Positions 23,351-34,900 of a DNA stretch of 64,000 bases are shown piece by piece. The position numbers and the translations under genes were made by a program. The stretch is from Ottelia alismoides. Lineage: Eukaryota; Streptophyta; Magnoliopsida; Alismatales; Hydrocharitaceae. Where the stretch lies: assembly GCA_037367405.1 (NCBI GenBank), contig JAZKJV010010525.1, forward strand, positions 143,881 to 207,880, written 5' to 3'. The notes below the pieces were generated by a model. The model searched no databases and was not told where the DNA came from. It worked only from the letters and a program-made list of their open reading frames with translations. Each line of letters starts with the position of its first letter. Position 1 is the stretch's first letter.

Positions 23351-23468
23351 GAAGACGAGCAAAAATGGGGACGATTGTGGTCTACGAAGAATATACAAGT
23401 GTTGCGGATCTTCAGAAATCGAATGGCTCAAAGGAATTTGTACAGGATGAGATGAAGTGAAAGGATGA

Positions 23469-24620
23469 TCATGAATCCTGTACAAAATAGATCACTTCAG
23501 TATGGGCCAGATGATCAGTAGTTTCAACGAAGTGCTTCAGCATCTGCCTGTTAACCACGAACGGTTCTACTCCAGGTGACACATCTGATATTGCTATACT
23601 TCCATTGTCGTGCACCGTTCTGACTACATAAGGTCCTTCCCACTTGCTTTTTAATGTGCCAGGAAAAATTCTCAATCTCGCATTGAACAACCAGACTTTC
23701 TGCCCTGTGACAAAGATCTTGTGTCGAATATGTATGTCATGCCATTTCTTCACTTTGTCCTTATAAATGAGTGTGTTCTCATATGCTTGATTTCGAATCT
23801 CTACCATCTCATTCAGATCTATCTTTCTCTTGGCTCCTGCCTTTTGTGCATCCTGTAAAATATCTCGAATAGTCCATTCAGATTTGTACATGATCTCTAC
23901 GGGCAAATGGCACGGCTTTCCATAAACCAATCTAAATGGTTAAGTACCTAAGGGAGTTTTGTATGCAGTACGATATGCCCAAAGAACCTGATCTAGAAGC
24001 AGTGACCAGTTTTTCCTATCCGGTCGTACTAATTTTTGGAGAATTGATTTCACCTCCCTATTTGAAACTTCAGCCATGCCGTTTGTCTGTGGGTGGTAAG
24101 GAGAAGCTACTCTGTGATCAATGACATATTGCTTCACTAGCTTTTTGACCTCCTTATTAATGAAATGGCTACCCCCATCAGAAATAAGAATACGCGGGAT
24201 CCCGAACCGCGAAATAATGTGTTCCCTTAGGAACTTTCAAACTATCTTACTGTCTGCATTTTGTGTGGGTATAGCCTCCACCCATCTACTAACATAGTCT
24301 ACAACGAGAAGAATGTACTCAAAGCCGCTGCTACAAGGGAACGGTCCTATGAAATCTATGCCCCATGCGTCAAAGATCTCGCAAATAATAACGGGTCGCA
24401 TCGGCATTGCATCTCTAGCACTGACTGTCCCTACTTCTCTCTGATGATCTGTGAAACTCTTTACGAATGTGCAGGCATATCTAGTAAGAGTCAGCCACCA
24501 TAATCCGCTCTGAAGTACCTTCTGCGTTGTCCTCTTCCCTGAGTGATGTCCCCCTGCCTCTAAAGAATGACATAAAGTGAGGACACTATTATATTCCTTC
24601 TGAGGAATACATTTCCTGTA
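23469..24620 (-). pseudogene. G2 integrase (gypsy, DDE type), nearly open
   Basis: Integrase joins the element DNA to the host chromosome. Reading downward: a zinc-binding part with HSLEAGGHHSGKRTT near 24,560; the first catalytic Asp in DAWGIDFIGPFP near 24,360; VDYVSRWVEAIPT; the second Asp in ILISDGGSHF near 24,185; then SPYHPQTNGMAEVSNREVK near 24,080 with the catalytic Glu; WAYRTAYKTPLGT; and the C-terminal SKWEGPYVVRTVHDNG and VNRQMLKHFVET. All three acidic residues are kept. At least two stops are present (near 24,243, and one just after TPLGT near 23,940), so it is not one open frame. The stop near 23,465 ends the polyprotein. Confidence 0.93.
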
Positions 24621-24848
24621 AACACAATCTGGTCCTTCATGAAAAAGAATCGGATCCTCCCAATGGTAGTATCGTGCCTCATAAACTAGTTTATCAACTC
24701 GAATCTTTGGCCAACCTTGAGGACTTTTCTGTGTGACCAGAAAACTGACTATATCAGCATACCATGGAAGTTCGGTAACTGCAAAGATGCTCTCGTCAGG
24801 AAATCTCTCTGCAATCTCTAGCGTGTACTCATCTGAAGGCTGATCTGT

Positions 24849-25193
24849 CTATAATCGGGAGAGGTGATCAGCTACCACACTCTGTACCCTAGGTTTATCT
24901 TTAATGTCCAAATTAAATTCCTGAAGTAATAGAATCCATATAAGAAGGTGTGCCTTAGCATCCTTCTTTTCCATCAGAAATCGGATAGCTGAATGATCAG
25001 TGTAGATTGTGATTTTCGAGCCAAGAAGATAAGATCGGAATTTGTCTAGAGCAAATACCACTGTCAACATTTCCTTTTCTGTCACTGTGTAATTGCGTTG
25101 AGCATCATCTAATGTTTTGCTGGCATAGTGGATAGCGATGGAAGTCCATTCCTCCTCTGTCCTAATACAGCCCGACCGCAAAATCTGAAGCAT
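24849..25193 (-). pseudogene. G2 RNase H domain
   Basis: It would degrade template RNA during reverse transcription. The open stretch contains IAIHYASKTLDDAQRNYTVTEKEML with the conserved Glu, VVFALDKFRSYLLGSKITIYTDHSAIRFLM with the conserved Asp, and the closing VADHLSRL that marks the end of gypsy RNase H. It sits between RT and integrase as in all Ty3/gypsy elements. It is separated from RT by stops near 25,200-25,330 and is followed by a stop near 24,850. Confidence 0.92.
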
Positions 25194-26876
25194 CCGTCAT
25201 GATCTCGAAGGGTAGAGACCAATCAGGCGGCTGTATGACATGATCACTGATAATCTTTTCTTTCAAAGTGAGGAAGGCATTAAGACATTTATCATTTAAA
25301 AAGAACTCGATGTCTTTGCCTAATAATTCAGTTAACGGTCGGGCGATCTCGGAGAAGTCTTGGATAAACCGTCGGCAAAAACCGACATGCCCGAGAAATC
25401 ACCGTCACTGTTTGATGTAGGATGGTGGTTCGAGTTGTTTGATGACATCCACCTTGGCAGGGTCAACCTACATGCTTGGGAGATGACGTGCCCCAACACA
25501 ATCCCGTATGTAACCATAAAATGGCTCTTTTCCTAGGACAGAACGGGATCTACCTCACAACACTTTCGAAGAACCTGGTCTAGGTGCACTAAACAATCGT
25601 CAAAGGACTCACCATAGACCGAAAAATCATCCATAAAAACCTCTAGAAAATCACCGACCATGTCCGCAAAAATATCAAGCATACACCTCTGGAAAGTAGC
25701 AGGAGCGTTGCACAATCCAAAGGGCATCCGTCTAAAGGCATACGTGCCGAACAGTCATGTGAAAGTGGTTTTCTCTTGGTCTTCAGGAGCAATTGATACC
25801 TGGTTGTATCCAGAGTAACCGTCAAGGAAACAGAAGTACTCCTTCCCTGCCAACCGTTCTATGACCAGGTCTATAAAAGGCAACGGGAAGTGGTCCTTCT
25901 TCGTCGCAACGTTCAATTATCTGTAATCAACGTATACCCTCCACGACATGGTTACTCTCTTTGAAATCTCCTCTCCACTCTCATTCTTAACCATCTGAAT
26001 TCCCGACTTCTTCAGGACAACATGTAATGTGCTAACCCATTCAGAGTTGGAGATGGGATAAATAAAGCTTGCGTCGCACCATTTCGTAAACTATTTCTTG
26101 ACAACTTCTCGTAAAACCGGGTTCAGCCTACGCTGAAACTCTCTGGAGGGTTTGTTGTCGTGATCTAGATATATATGATGAGAACACAAAGCAGGATTAA
26201 TCCCGTGGAGATCGGATACAGTCCACCCAATAGCATTGCGGTTTCTTTCTACAACCTCCATCAAACAAGATTCTTGTTCGTCGGTTAAAGATGAACTGAT
26301 AATGACCGGAAACTGTCGATGTGGACCCGCAAGGAAGGCATATTTCATATTTGGTGGCAAAGTCTTTAATTCTGGTAGGGTAGATTCTGGTTCTGCTGAA
26401 ACCTCATCCATCTGTGTACGTAGATCTATATCGGTTGTGGATGTGTCTGCGATTTGGTTATCCACCATCTCAATGTGCTCTAGATTCGGACTACATAAGA
26501 TGTTCAAGACATCATCCGACTCGCTACTATGCTCATCCTCAGACTGATCAGAGGTAAACAACTCAGCTAAATAAAGTTCGGTCTCTAGATCATCTGAAGT
26601 GGAGGACTTGTTTAAGTTCTCTGAATTTGAAAGGTCTGCAATAAGCTCCTCAGAAGTTTGATCCCTTTGCTTCTCATCATCCAGACTAATATATAAAGTT
26701 CCTTCTGAAGAATCGCCCCCTGTAGTCTCAGACCCGTCATCTGTTAAGCACTCTTGGGTCTCTACTTGATATCTTTCGAGGTCGTCAAGACGGACCTTAT
26801 CCATGTAATCGCATGTTGCTAAAGAACTCAAGAAATTAGAAGATGCATCACTAGATGTGTTCGAATATCTCACCAT
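25194..26876 (-). pseudogene. G2 reverse transcriptase with acidic N-terminal extension
   Basis: RT copies element RNA into DNA. An acidic Ser/Asp/Glu-rich segment (about 26,870-26,350) precedes LPELKTLPPNMKYAFL, RNAIGWTVSDLHGINPALC and REFQRRLNPVLREVVKK, the Athila RT entry boxes. After a stop at 26,088 come YPISNSEWVST, SWRVYVDYR, DHFPLPFIDLVIERLAG, FLDGYSGYNQVSIAPEDQ, MPFGLCNAPATFQRCM and the catalytic VFMDDFSVYG near 25,620. Two or more stops and at least one frameshift interrupt it; one stop replaces Lys of the YRKLN box. The ATG of this frame (26,876) overlaps the TGA of the protease frame in ATGGTGA. Confidence 0.93.
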
Positions 26877-27694
26877 GTATATATGTCCCTTCTCACCCTC
26901 AACGTGAAAGATACCTTCCCTCTATCATAATCGAAGAGAACCTTCGCAGTCTCTAAGAAAGGCCTCCCAAGAATGATTGGGGTAAGGTGTAACTGTATAG
27001 GGCTATCCATGTCCAGGACCGTAAAGTCCACTGAGAATTGCAGACCCTGCACAGTTACGATAACGTTCCTTAGTATACCCTTAGGTTTCTTTACGGATCT
27101 ATCAGCAAACTGAAGGATCGCGGGGGATTTGTAAAGAGGACCTAACTCAAGCTTATCGAGTAAAGAAGAGAGTATTAGATTGATCGAGGAACCGTTATCT
27201 AAGAGAGTGTCGTCGAATTTAGCTTTTGCGATCTCGTATCTGACATAATGTGCACCTGAGTCTTTCTTCTTCTTCGGCAACTTATTCTGAATAGCACAAG
27301 ATATAGCCTTAGTCAAAACATGTTTCTCTGTCCGGGATCTCTTTTTCCTACGCGTGGTGCATTGGTTTTTCAATTGATTCTTAGGCGTAGGAAAATGATC
27401 TAAGGCATCATGAAGCGGGATCTTCAAAAAGATGTGATCTTTAAGTAAACGCTCGGTATCTGGAGTCACAACATTCTTTTTGTTATTTTTCTTTCCTTTT
27501 CCATACAGAGCATCAGGAAAAGGAACAATGTCAGGAGTCAGAAAATCAAAATTTTTATTCATATTGGAATCAGCTTGTACATCGAGAGTTTCAGAATTAT
27601 GTACAAAACTCTCTAAAACAGGTGAAGAAATGTTTTTCTCGGGAGTATCTGCATGGTCTGGCGTGATGTCATCGTCTGATTCGCTAGTGTCCAT
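26870..27694 (-). CDS. G2 gag-pol segment with aspartic protease
   Basis: An open frame of 274 codons encoding the retropepsin that would cut the polyprotein. The protease lies in the second half: HYVRYEIAKAKFDDTLLDNGSSINL carries the catalytic Asp, with Asn after it (DNG, where relatives mostly show DLG or DTG). Then come LQFADRSVKKPKGILRNV, VDFTVLDMD and PIILGRPFLETA, the standard Athila order. The first half is Lys- and Asp-rich linker with no clear domain. It ends at TGA overlapping the next ATG (26,876), where a single polyprotein frame would be expected. It could be a frameshift mutation or an arrangement in this family; one copy cannot decide. Confidence 0.88.
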   Translation of the reverse strand: MDTSESDDDITPDHADTPEKNISSPVLESFVHNSETLDVQADSNMNKNFDFLTPDIVPFPDALYGKGKKNNKKNVVTPDTERLLKDHIFLKIPLHDALDHFPTPKNQLKNQCTTRRKKRSRTEKHVLTKAISCAIQNKLPKKKKDSGAHYVRYEIAKAKFDDTLLDNGSSINLILSSLLDKLELGPLYKSPAILQFADRSVKKPKGILRNVIVTVQGLQFSVDFTVLDMDSPIQLHLTPIILGRPFLETAKVLFDYDRGKVSFTLRVRRDIYTW

Positions 27695-27825
27695 GTCAAC
27701 TGTATCGGCATTGCTCCCTTCTCTTGAGTCTACAAGGTGGTCCTCATTATCGTGTTGGTTTTCCTCCTCGGCATCAGAATCTTGCTGCTCATGGATTTGC
27801 TCCTGCTCCTCTAGTGCCTTCTCCT

Positions 27826-29942
27826 TTATCCAGCAGGTACTCGTGGTGATCTACCGCTCCTGAGATGAATGAAGTTAGATAAAAATTCAGGAAACAAGAT
27901 CTTACCTGTAGTATCTACCTGATCTGGATGCCTCCTCTTGTTGTTCGGGTTCATCTGAGGCTGGGCTGGAAGAGTGGTCTTTGGTGCGGTTAACTCGTCT
28001 AGACGACGGTTAACCTGCTCCATCTTGGTCTTATGTGCAATCTGGAGCGTACTCAGCATATCCATGATCTGATTAAGTGCCCGAGCCTATGAAGACATCT
28101 TAGGTTTGGTTTGGTGGCCCTGGCTTGGTCCTCTCTCCTGCCTTGGTGTGTATTGCTGAGAGGTGGAAAGCTGGGAGTATCTCTGCGGTGTGGAGGAAGA
28201 CTGTTGCGGCTGCTGATAAAGATAAGTCTGTGAATAGTGAGCAGGATACTAGTGTGATTGTGGTCTCTGATAAACATTCTGGTTAGGCTGCTGCTGCGTG
28301 GAATTCTGGCGGTGCTAGAAATGTGGACGTCCATGCTACGGATGACCGTACGGCAGTTGCTGATGATGCAGTATACTCGGTTGTTGAATCAGAGTATACC
28401 AAATCCCATTAATCTCGAGAGTGGCTTGCGGCTCAACCTCCATATCTGCAGCGCTGGTGATCTGGCCGGAATTGGCATGAGACTGATCCTCATGCCAATC
28501 AATCTGCGGAGTCTCTGGCTCACTTTGTACATACTGAATCTGACAGGTGGGTGGAGCGGGTAAGATCCTCCGTGCTTTTTGTGCGGTCGAAGAAGATTGG
28601 CTTTGCTGGTACTGAAGCTGAAGCTTAGAAACCTTCTTTGAAAGATCACTCAGCTGCTGAGGTAGAGATGAGAGTTTCTCCAACTCTTGCAGCGGCTGTA
28701 AGTCTTGGACTTACTTCTGAATCACGTCCACCAACGTTAATTTCTCGCTAATGAATCCCATATTTGTGTTTGATTCAGATTCTGAAATGTTAGACACTTT
28801 ATGATGTTCTCGGTGATGTGGTGGCTGAGGGGCTTTCTGAAATGCCTAAGTAGAGTCAATGACTCTTGAGTTCTCAGCCATCCCTTCAAAGATGGCCCAG
28901 ACTGACTCGGCGTCCTTGTTCAAATAGCTGCTGCCACATGCGGCACTCACGAGCCCCTAGATATCCGGCTGTAGTCCTCCAAAATAATTCTACACTAGCA
29001 CCTTCATCAGTATTTCATGATGCGGACATCTCTCCGTAAGGTCTTTGAATCTATTCCATACCTCATGGAAAGAATCATGTGGAAGTTGCGTGAAATTGGA
29101 GATCTGACTCCTCATCATGTCCGTCCTCCCCAGAGGAAAATATTTACGCAGGAATGTGGACTTTAGATCGTCCCATGTAGAAATTTCCCTTCCCAGGTGA
29201 CTCATCTAGTAAAGTGCCTTATCGGCTAAGGGAAAGGGAAAGGCCTTGAGGCGTATAGCCTCCTGCGTAACTCCTAGATAGCTAGCCGTACCGCAAATCA
29301 TCTCAAATTGTTGTAGAAAGTAAACGGCTCCTCTGTGGTATTCCTGTAGAACTTAGGAAGCAGTGATATGAAGGACGGTCTCAACTCGTATGACCCTTGA
29401 TTCGGTGGTAGCCGAATCCAGTGATGGAGCGTTCTTGCGCCTGGGTCATACTCTTCTCGTAAAGTAGCGGGAACCACTGTAGGCGGTAACTGGTTCCCGA
29501 CCCCTGCTCGCAGTGCGGCTATTTCGGCCCGCAACTCATTCTGAGTTATGAATTGTTCTCGAATCTGTATGTTCATCTGTTGGAGCGTGTCGAAAATCCC
29601 GGTCGTAATGTCTGCGGAGTCTGGTCTTCCTTCGTGATGCTCCTCAGTTGGTGGCCTGTCATCTATCGGTCCTTTACCGCGATCCATTTGATTCAAATCA
29701 TCCGTGAAAGAAAAGCTCTCGTAAGAACTCAGTGAAAAATAGGTTGGAGATCTAGATGTATTGAGGTAAGGGTCTGCCTCAATATTCTGGCAAGGAGGCG
29801 AGGGAGTCTGGGTCTGACTCTCCTCGAGATCATATGGGACCAGCTTGGGAAGAGAGTCATCCCAATCTTGTGAAGATGTACGATCGACAGTGGACGGTCG
29901 AAAGCTCACAGAGTCTGAGCAGAAAAGCCGTCGAGACGTCAT
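27826..29942 (-). pseudogene. G2 gag (Athila-like), several lesions
   Basis: Gag would form the particle around element RNA. The ATG at 29,942 opens a frame with an acidic N-terminal part, a coiled-coil-like stretch near 29,570-29,500, and TLHHWIRLPPNQGSYELRPSFISLLPKFY near 29,430-29,340. A frameshift follows near 29,315, after which come FEMICGTASYLGV, IRLKAFPFPLADKALY, a stop near 29,206, then STWDDLKSTFLRKYFPLGRTD, ESFHEVWNRFKDL-like sequence and ERCPHHEIL. The C-terminal part (28,683-27,826) is Gln- and Pro-rich with a heptad-like stretch. Stops in place of Gln or Trp fit C-to-T or G-to-A changes. No zinc knuckle seen, as is common in Athila gag. Confidence 0.9.
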
Positions 29943-31143
29943 CTTCGATGTCAAGAGAAAGATCGGGAGAGCGCGATTTTCGATTCAAAGGAGAGGGAAA
30001 ATGCGTAAAGCTGCAGTAACTCATGCCCCGCAAGCAAACAAAAAGCAAACCCCGCTTTCACCAACACAACCTGGTGAAGACTGTAAGAGTTTGGTTTTTT
30101 ATCTTGTCTGTTTTTGGGTTGTAATCAGCAAACAAGTCTAATCAGTTATCGCAAGCTGATGCGAGCTGATAGGTGCCCAATAGTTTCTCTGAAACACTGG
30201 CCCGAGTCTTTACAGAAAATCACTCTCACTCAGCCAGTATGGGAGTAAGTACGGTCCGTTTCCGGCTACCCGTGTTACTTGAGGACGGAGCCTTGCATAG
30301 TTTCCTCTAAACCTCCCACTCTGCTAAGTAAACCCGGACCGTTTCCGGCTACCCAAGTGTACCCACTGAGGAACAGTGATTACGTGTATAGACTAAGTAG
30401 TATTTCACGAGAAATATGGGGTTTTGGCTCTAGCCTTATGGGTCATCTCTCTTTCGTGCACTCTTAGAAGATGTGCGGGGATTGCTCTCCCAAATCAGAT
30501 GAATCTTTACGGTTTTAAGTCAGATATTTTTAGCAGTCCCGATTTTATTTTGGGGTTTTATAATTTTTTGAGTTTTTTCAAACAAACGTCTACTTTTTTT
30601 CTGTTTATAAGAATCCTAAAATCATGCACCTAGGTTGTGAGTCATGAAACTAGCTACGTAAGCACAATCTGATAGAATAAAAATCTAAGCAAACATCTAT
30701 CGAAAGAAGCCGCGAAAAAACCGATAAGGCGAGAAAACCGCGGTGGGTGCCTTGATCCCCTGAATACACAGTACTCGGTGAATCAGACCCCTAAAAAATA
30801 CGGGGGGGATTACAAGTCGGGATGTCCTTAGTGGACCCCTTCCACTAGAGTTTAATACAACTTCTCTCTCTTTCTCTCTCTTTTACAATGATTACACTAC
30901 TTAATTTCTGCCCTCTACAACCGACTCGTAAAGAAGGAGTCGACCTCTGCTCTTTCAACTGACTCGGCTTCCTAAGAAACCGGTTGATCCTGCAGACCCT
31001 ACAAAATTAATTAGCGGTTAAAGCAAATCGAGAGACGAGTTGAGAAAAGTCGTACGAAAAACCGAAGAAAAGCTACGATAAAAGAAAAGAAGAGAGAAAA
31101 TAAAATCACAAAGATAGGTAAAAACTCAAAATACACTAACGCC
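29943..31143 (-). other. G2 untranslated leader
   Basis: About 1.2 kb between primer site and gag ATG with no credible coding frame. It carries two copies of a 20-base motif (30,252-30,271 and 30,335-30,354) that also occurs in the G3 leader. A TC-rich run lies at 30,862-30,891. Confidence 0.7.
30252..30354 (-). repeat. Duplicated leader motif of G2
   Basis: GGGTAGCCGGAAACGG(T/A)CCG on the minus strand occurs at 30,252-30,271 and 30,335-30,354, identical at 19 of 20 positions and 83 bases apart. G3 has GGGTAGCC..AAACGGTCCG at 15,463-15,483 in the equivalent leader. GC-rich and partly self-complementary, so a structured RNA signal is plausible. Confidence 0.8.
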
Positions 31144-31161
31144 TCCCCGGCAACGGTACCA
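31144..31161 (-). promoter_or_regulatory. Primer binding site of G2 (tRNA-Asp type)
   Basis: On the minus strand TGGTACCGTTGCCGGGGA differs by one base from the complement of the tRNA-Asp 3' end. It lies three bases inside the 5' LTR (spacer AAA), which fixes the element's direction and LTR boundary. Confidence 0.95.
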
Positions 31162-31164
31162 TTT

Positions 31165-34100
31165 TGATGCGAGCTATCAGAATCGGTTTACGGCTTTTTA
31201 GAAGAAGAGTTTGTCGGTGTAGAAAAACCGCAAAAGGAATCCTAGTCGATCAAACAAAATTCAGTTTTTAAAGAAAACCTACACTAATTATTTATCCAGG
31301 GAAGAGTTCTTGGGTTGAACACAATGAGGCAGAATAGGGTATTTTGAATTTTTTTTAGGAGAAATATTTTTGTCTTCTTAAAGCGATCAAGGAAACACTA
31401 CTATTTTTATGGATTTTTTATTTTAAATTTTTTGATTTGATTTTATTCTTTTCCAATTTTTATTTATTTTTCAAAGTGGTATTTTTCACACAATTTATTT
31501 ACAATATAATAGGTGGAATATAGGTAGAATATTGGTGATACTATATAATAGGTGAAACGGGACGAGCAACGGGCTCGAACATTCACACAAAAACAAACCA
31601 AGATGGAGTTGATTTGCGATGAACCAAAACATGAGAAAAATACATGAAAAATTGATGGAAAACTCGCGAGGTAGTTGTGTAACTACCTCAAGAAAATATA
31701 CGAAAAATTGTGCCAAAAATAGGTCCAAAACTCCCCTACAGGCCATGGGTATAAATGCAAGAGAAAGAATAAAAAATATATGCAAAAAGGTCCTTAACAG
31801 GGATTGTTTTGTGAAGAAAATATGAAAGTTTACATTTAGGTCCCTACACAGGGACCTAAATGTAAATCTGGAAAGTTCTGGAGCGCTTTGGAACTTCTGG
31901 AACTCGTCTCGGCTCTTCGTGCAAATTTTCCACCGGTTTAGATGGACGTATGAGATTATAACGTAGGCGCGGATACTAGTCGTCTAATGATGCCATGCGT
32001 TAGCACACTATAGCGCGGCTGTTCTTGGGCGGTTGGTACATGTGGCGCCAATGGCATCTTCTCCGATTTTTCACGAGCGGTTGGTGACGACATCGGATCT
32101 CCGGCGGGGCCAGAAGGTTAGCTCCTCTAACCTTCGAGCTCACTCGCGGTAGATGGCGGTCGCAAAGGCTCAGAGCGTCGGCTACAGGTCGACGAAGGAG
32201 GCGGTCCACTGCTCCTGGCAGCTGATGAATGTTTGTTATGCCACTTTTGGATCGTGATTTCTTTGAAGATTTAAGATTCCAGATGCTTTAGAATGGCTCG
32301 AAGTGTAAGATGGATCTGTAAAATACCATTTTATGTGCTCGATTCACAAGGAATCAGCCAAAGAATTTGGTGCTTGCATGATGAAAACTAGTTATTTCCA
32401 GACTTAATGAAGTGCGCATGAAAATTGTAGGAAAAAGGGAATGTGATTTGGATGGATTTGAAACGAATTGAGAATTGATTTCAAGTGTGCGTGTATTATA
32501 GATGATTAGGAGATCTAATTACATGATTAGCCACGCTAATCGTGGTACGAGATTCGAGAGGAAAATTATTAAAGATGGAGGTATAGATCTGCGAAGAACA
32601 GAGGTATATTACCTCGATCGGATGCTCGACGATCGATCTTCGCCGGAGTTGGACGCACGCGATGGCTGCAATGCAAGGCGGAAAAGCCTTGGAACGTCTC
32701 CTCCGATGATCCCTCTTCCACACGAGCTAGCCGTTAGGTGCTGTCACCACTGTTGCGAGGCGGAGCGAGGTGGAGAAGTTGGGAGTCGGCAACTGGTTGT
32801 TGGATCTTCAGGTGGTTGCAGGAGAGTTAGTTGGGAACAACCAACTTTAGAGGCTTATATAGATCGATTTCGTGATCCTCAAGTTAGATCTAAGGGTGTC
32901 CGAGAATCTAGGTTGTTAGGAGGATCAAATCAATGGTTTAGGTCGCCTGAAAGGGTAAAAATGCGTGCTGAAAATTCTGTGAAGTTGGTCGGTTAAACAA
33001 ATGGTCTAACAGACTTCTTGAGGAAGATGAAGCACCTGGTTGGCCAGATGAGTTAAAATTCTTGTAAATTCGATAATAATTAGTAAATAAAGTTATTTTA
33101 AATAGGTATAAAAACAAGAAATGTAAATAAATTAGTTATCTAATTTATGGAATAATTACTTTTTATAAATAATAAATATTATTCGAAATATAGATATTAT
33201 ATTAACAAATATGTATAGATAAATAGGTTTTGTATTTTTAATTTAATAAATAAATAATTAAAAATTAATTTTATATTTTCTTAATTATTAGAATAATAAA
33301 TAAGGGTTATGTGAATTTTTAATGATTTTAATAAATTAATTTACGTATATTAATAAATAGATGTATAAGTTATCTAGTTCATTTTTACCTATAATTTAGG
33401 GGTTTTGATTTTATTAAAATAATAAATAAGATCCAAAAATTCTGAAATAAATTAGGGTTATATTACAAGATCATGAAAATAATTAAAAATTATTAAATTA
33501 ATAAAATTACGAATAATGTGTTCTACATAAAATAAATAGCCCAGAAACCCCGTTGTCATTTGGTCCCAAAACCGACTTTTTGCAAATGAACTCTGAATTC
33601 GATGAAAGCACCTCTATTAATTAGAGAATATTATTTTATAAACTTTAAAGGTGAGTAGAGTGAAATTGGAGTTCGTATGAAGAAGTTATGATGTTCGGAA
33701 GTTGAGAATTTGACAAATTAAAAGTAGGATTTCTTGGTATATGTATAGGGTAATATTTTTAACTTAAATTTATATTTTTATATATATATTTAGAAATAAT
33801 TAGGAAAAGATTTTGGTGAAAAATATGTACATATAAATTAATTAAAAATCATTGAAGTTTTGAATTGATTTGATAAATAATGAGAAATATATGAAGTGTG
33901 ACTTAATTTATTTTTATGTTTTTCTTTCCTTATCTCCTCCTACTTATTGGTTTGTCGACCAATCCATGCTGACTTGGTCTCGGGGGTTATGCTATAAATA
34001 TACCTTGCAGTTATATTCATATTTTTAAGTCATATTGTACATATTTACATATATCCAATCTGCCTTCTTTTCTTTTTTTCTTTGTTCTTTATTTATTTAA

Positions 34101-34241
34101 ATGTTTTTTATGCTTAAAAGTGACTTTTTATTCATGAATGGAATTTTTATAAAAAATGGAAATTAATGAATATTTACATGTATTTGTTAAGGGTTTTAAG
34201 ATAAACTACGACAGAAAAGTTAATGAATCATGGATTCATCA
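31165..34241 (-). mobile_element. G2 5' LTR (3.08 kb)
   Basis: Near-identical partner of 18,206-21,318, slightly shorter through small deletions (for example near 31,375 and 33,030). It begins TGATG and ends CATCA, with a GC-rich core at about 31,950-32,970. Conserved arms make the pair suitable for dating the insertion by divergence. Confidence 0.95.
32852..32862 (-). promoter_or_regulatory. Probable TATA box in G2 5' LTR
   Basis: CTATATAAGCC on the minus strand, conserved with 19,907-19,917. In the 5' LTR this would be the active promoter position, about 1.4 kb after the LTR start. Confidence 0.5.
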
Positions 34242-34246
34242 ATGTA
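34242..34246. repeat. G2 target-site duplication, right copy (ATGTA)
   Basis: Exact match to 18,201-18,205. Removing G2 and one copy rejoins the G1 integrase at its PYHPQTNG-like box. Confidence 0.95.
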
Positions 34247-34900
34247 CTAGCAACTCTATGCTCAAACCTATAGTACTTAGCCAAAGATCTCATCTCTTTA
34301 TTCACAAAATAGCTACACCCATCAGAAATCAAAACGTTGGTACAACGAACCTTGAAATGATATGTTCCTTGATTAACTTATAAACAGTCCTACTGTCTGC
34401 GGCTCGGGTTGGGATAGCCTCTACCCACCTACGAAGATAATCTACCTCTAACAAGATGTACTCAAATCCATGACTATTGGGAAAAGGACCTACGAAATCT
34501 ATATCCCATGCATCAAAAATATCACAGAAAATCACAAGCTGCATGGGAATCTCATCTCTATAACCAACTGTCCCTCCCATCCTTTGACATACATAGCACA
34601 ACCGTACAAAATCAGTGTCATCTCTAAACAAGGTTGGCCAAAAGAGTCCACACTAAAGTACCTTGTGGGCAGTTCATTTTTCGTGAAAGGTGTCCTCCAA
34701 CTTCAAGTGAATGACAATACATGAGGACACTATGGTATTCCTCCTGTGTAATACACCTCCTTCAGACACAATATTGTCCTTCAAATAAAAGGAACAACGC
34801 TCCCATTGGTATCTCCTCGAATCCGACTTTAGTTAGTCAATGTTGCTCCTAATCCAACCATGGGGAACCTGCTTGTAGACAAGATAGTTTATGATGTTTG
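34247..34900 (-). pseudogene. G1 integrase N-terminal and core part (split by G2)
   Basis: YVCQRMGG near 34,585 is the end of the zinc-binding part, and DAWDIDFVGPFPNSHGFEYILL near 34,510 has the first catalytic Asp. VDYLRRWVEAIPTRAAD, YKLIKEHIISRFVVP and an ISDG-like box near 34,315 follow. It stops at the G2 insertion after RVAST and continues at 18,200. It is closely similar to the G2 integrase but carries more frameshifts, so G1 is an older, related element. Confidence 0.9.

Larger units (their letters stand above)
18206..34241 (-). mobile_element. G2: complete Athila-like gypsy element (16.0 kb)
   Basis: All landmarks are present on the minus strand: 5' LTR (31,165-34,241), tRNA-Asp primer site (31,144-31,161), leader, gag, protease, RT, RNase H, integrase, 3' region with PPT, and 3' LTR (18,206-21,318), flanked by ATGTA on both sides. 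It lies inside the G1 integrase. The LTRs show only four differences over their first about 137 aligned bases at the low-coordinate ends, so it is fairly recent. No env-like third reading frame was seen between integrase and 3' LTR. Frames are broken in gag and RT, so it could move only with proteins from elsewhere. Confidence 0.95.

Noticed and set aside
26236..26547. Plus-strand frame of 103 codons
   Set aside because: Antisense shadow of the G2 reverse transcriptase extension.
27480..27863. Ser-rich plus-strand frame
   Set aside because: Antisense shadow of the acidic gag-pol linker of G2.
23469..29942. Endogenous pararetrovirus
   Set aside because: Clear integrase with DDE residues, two LTRs and a target duplication define an LTR retrotransposon; no movement-protein sequence was seen.
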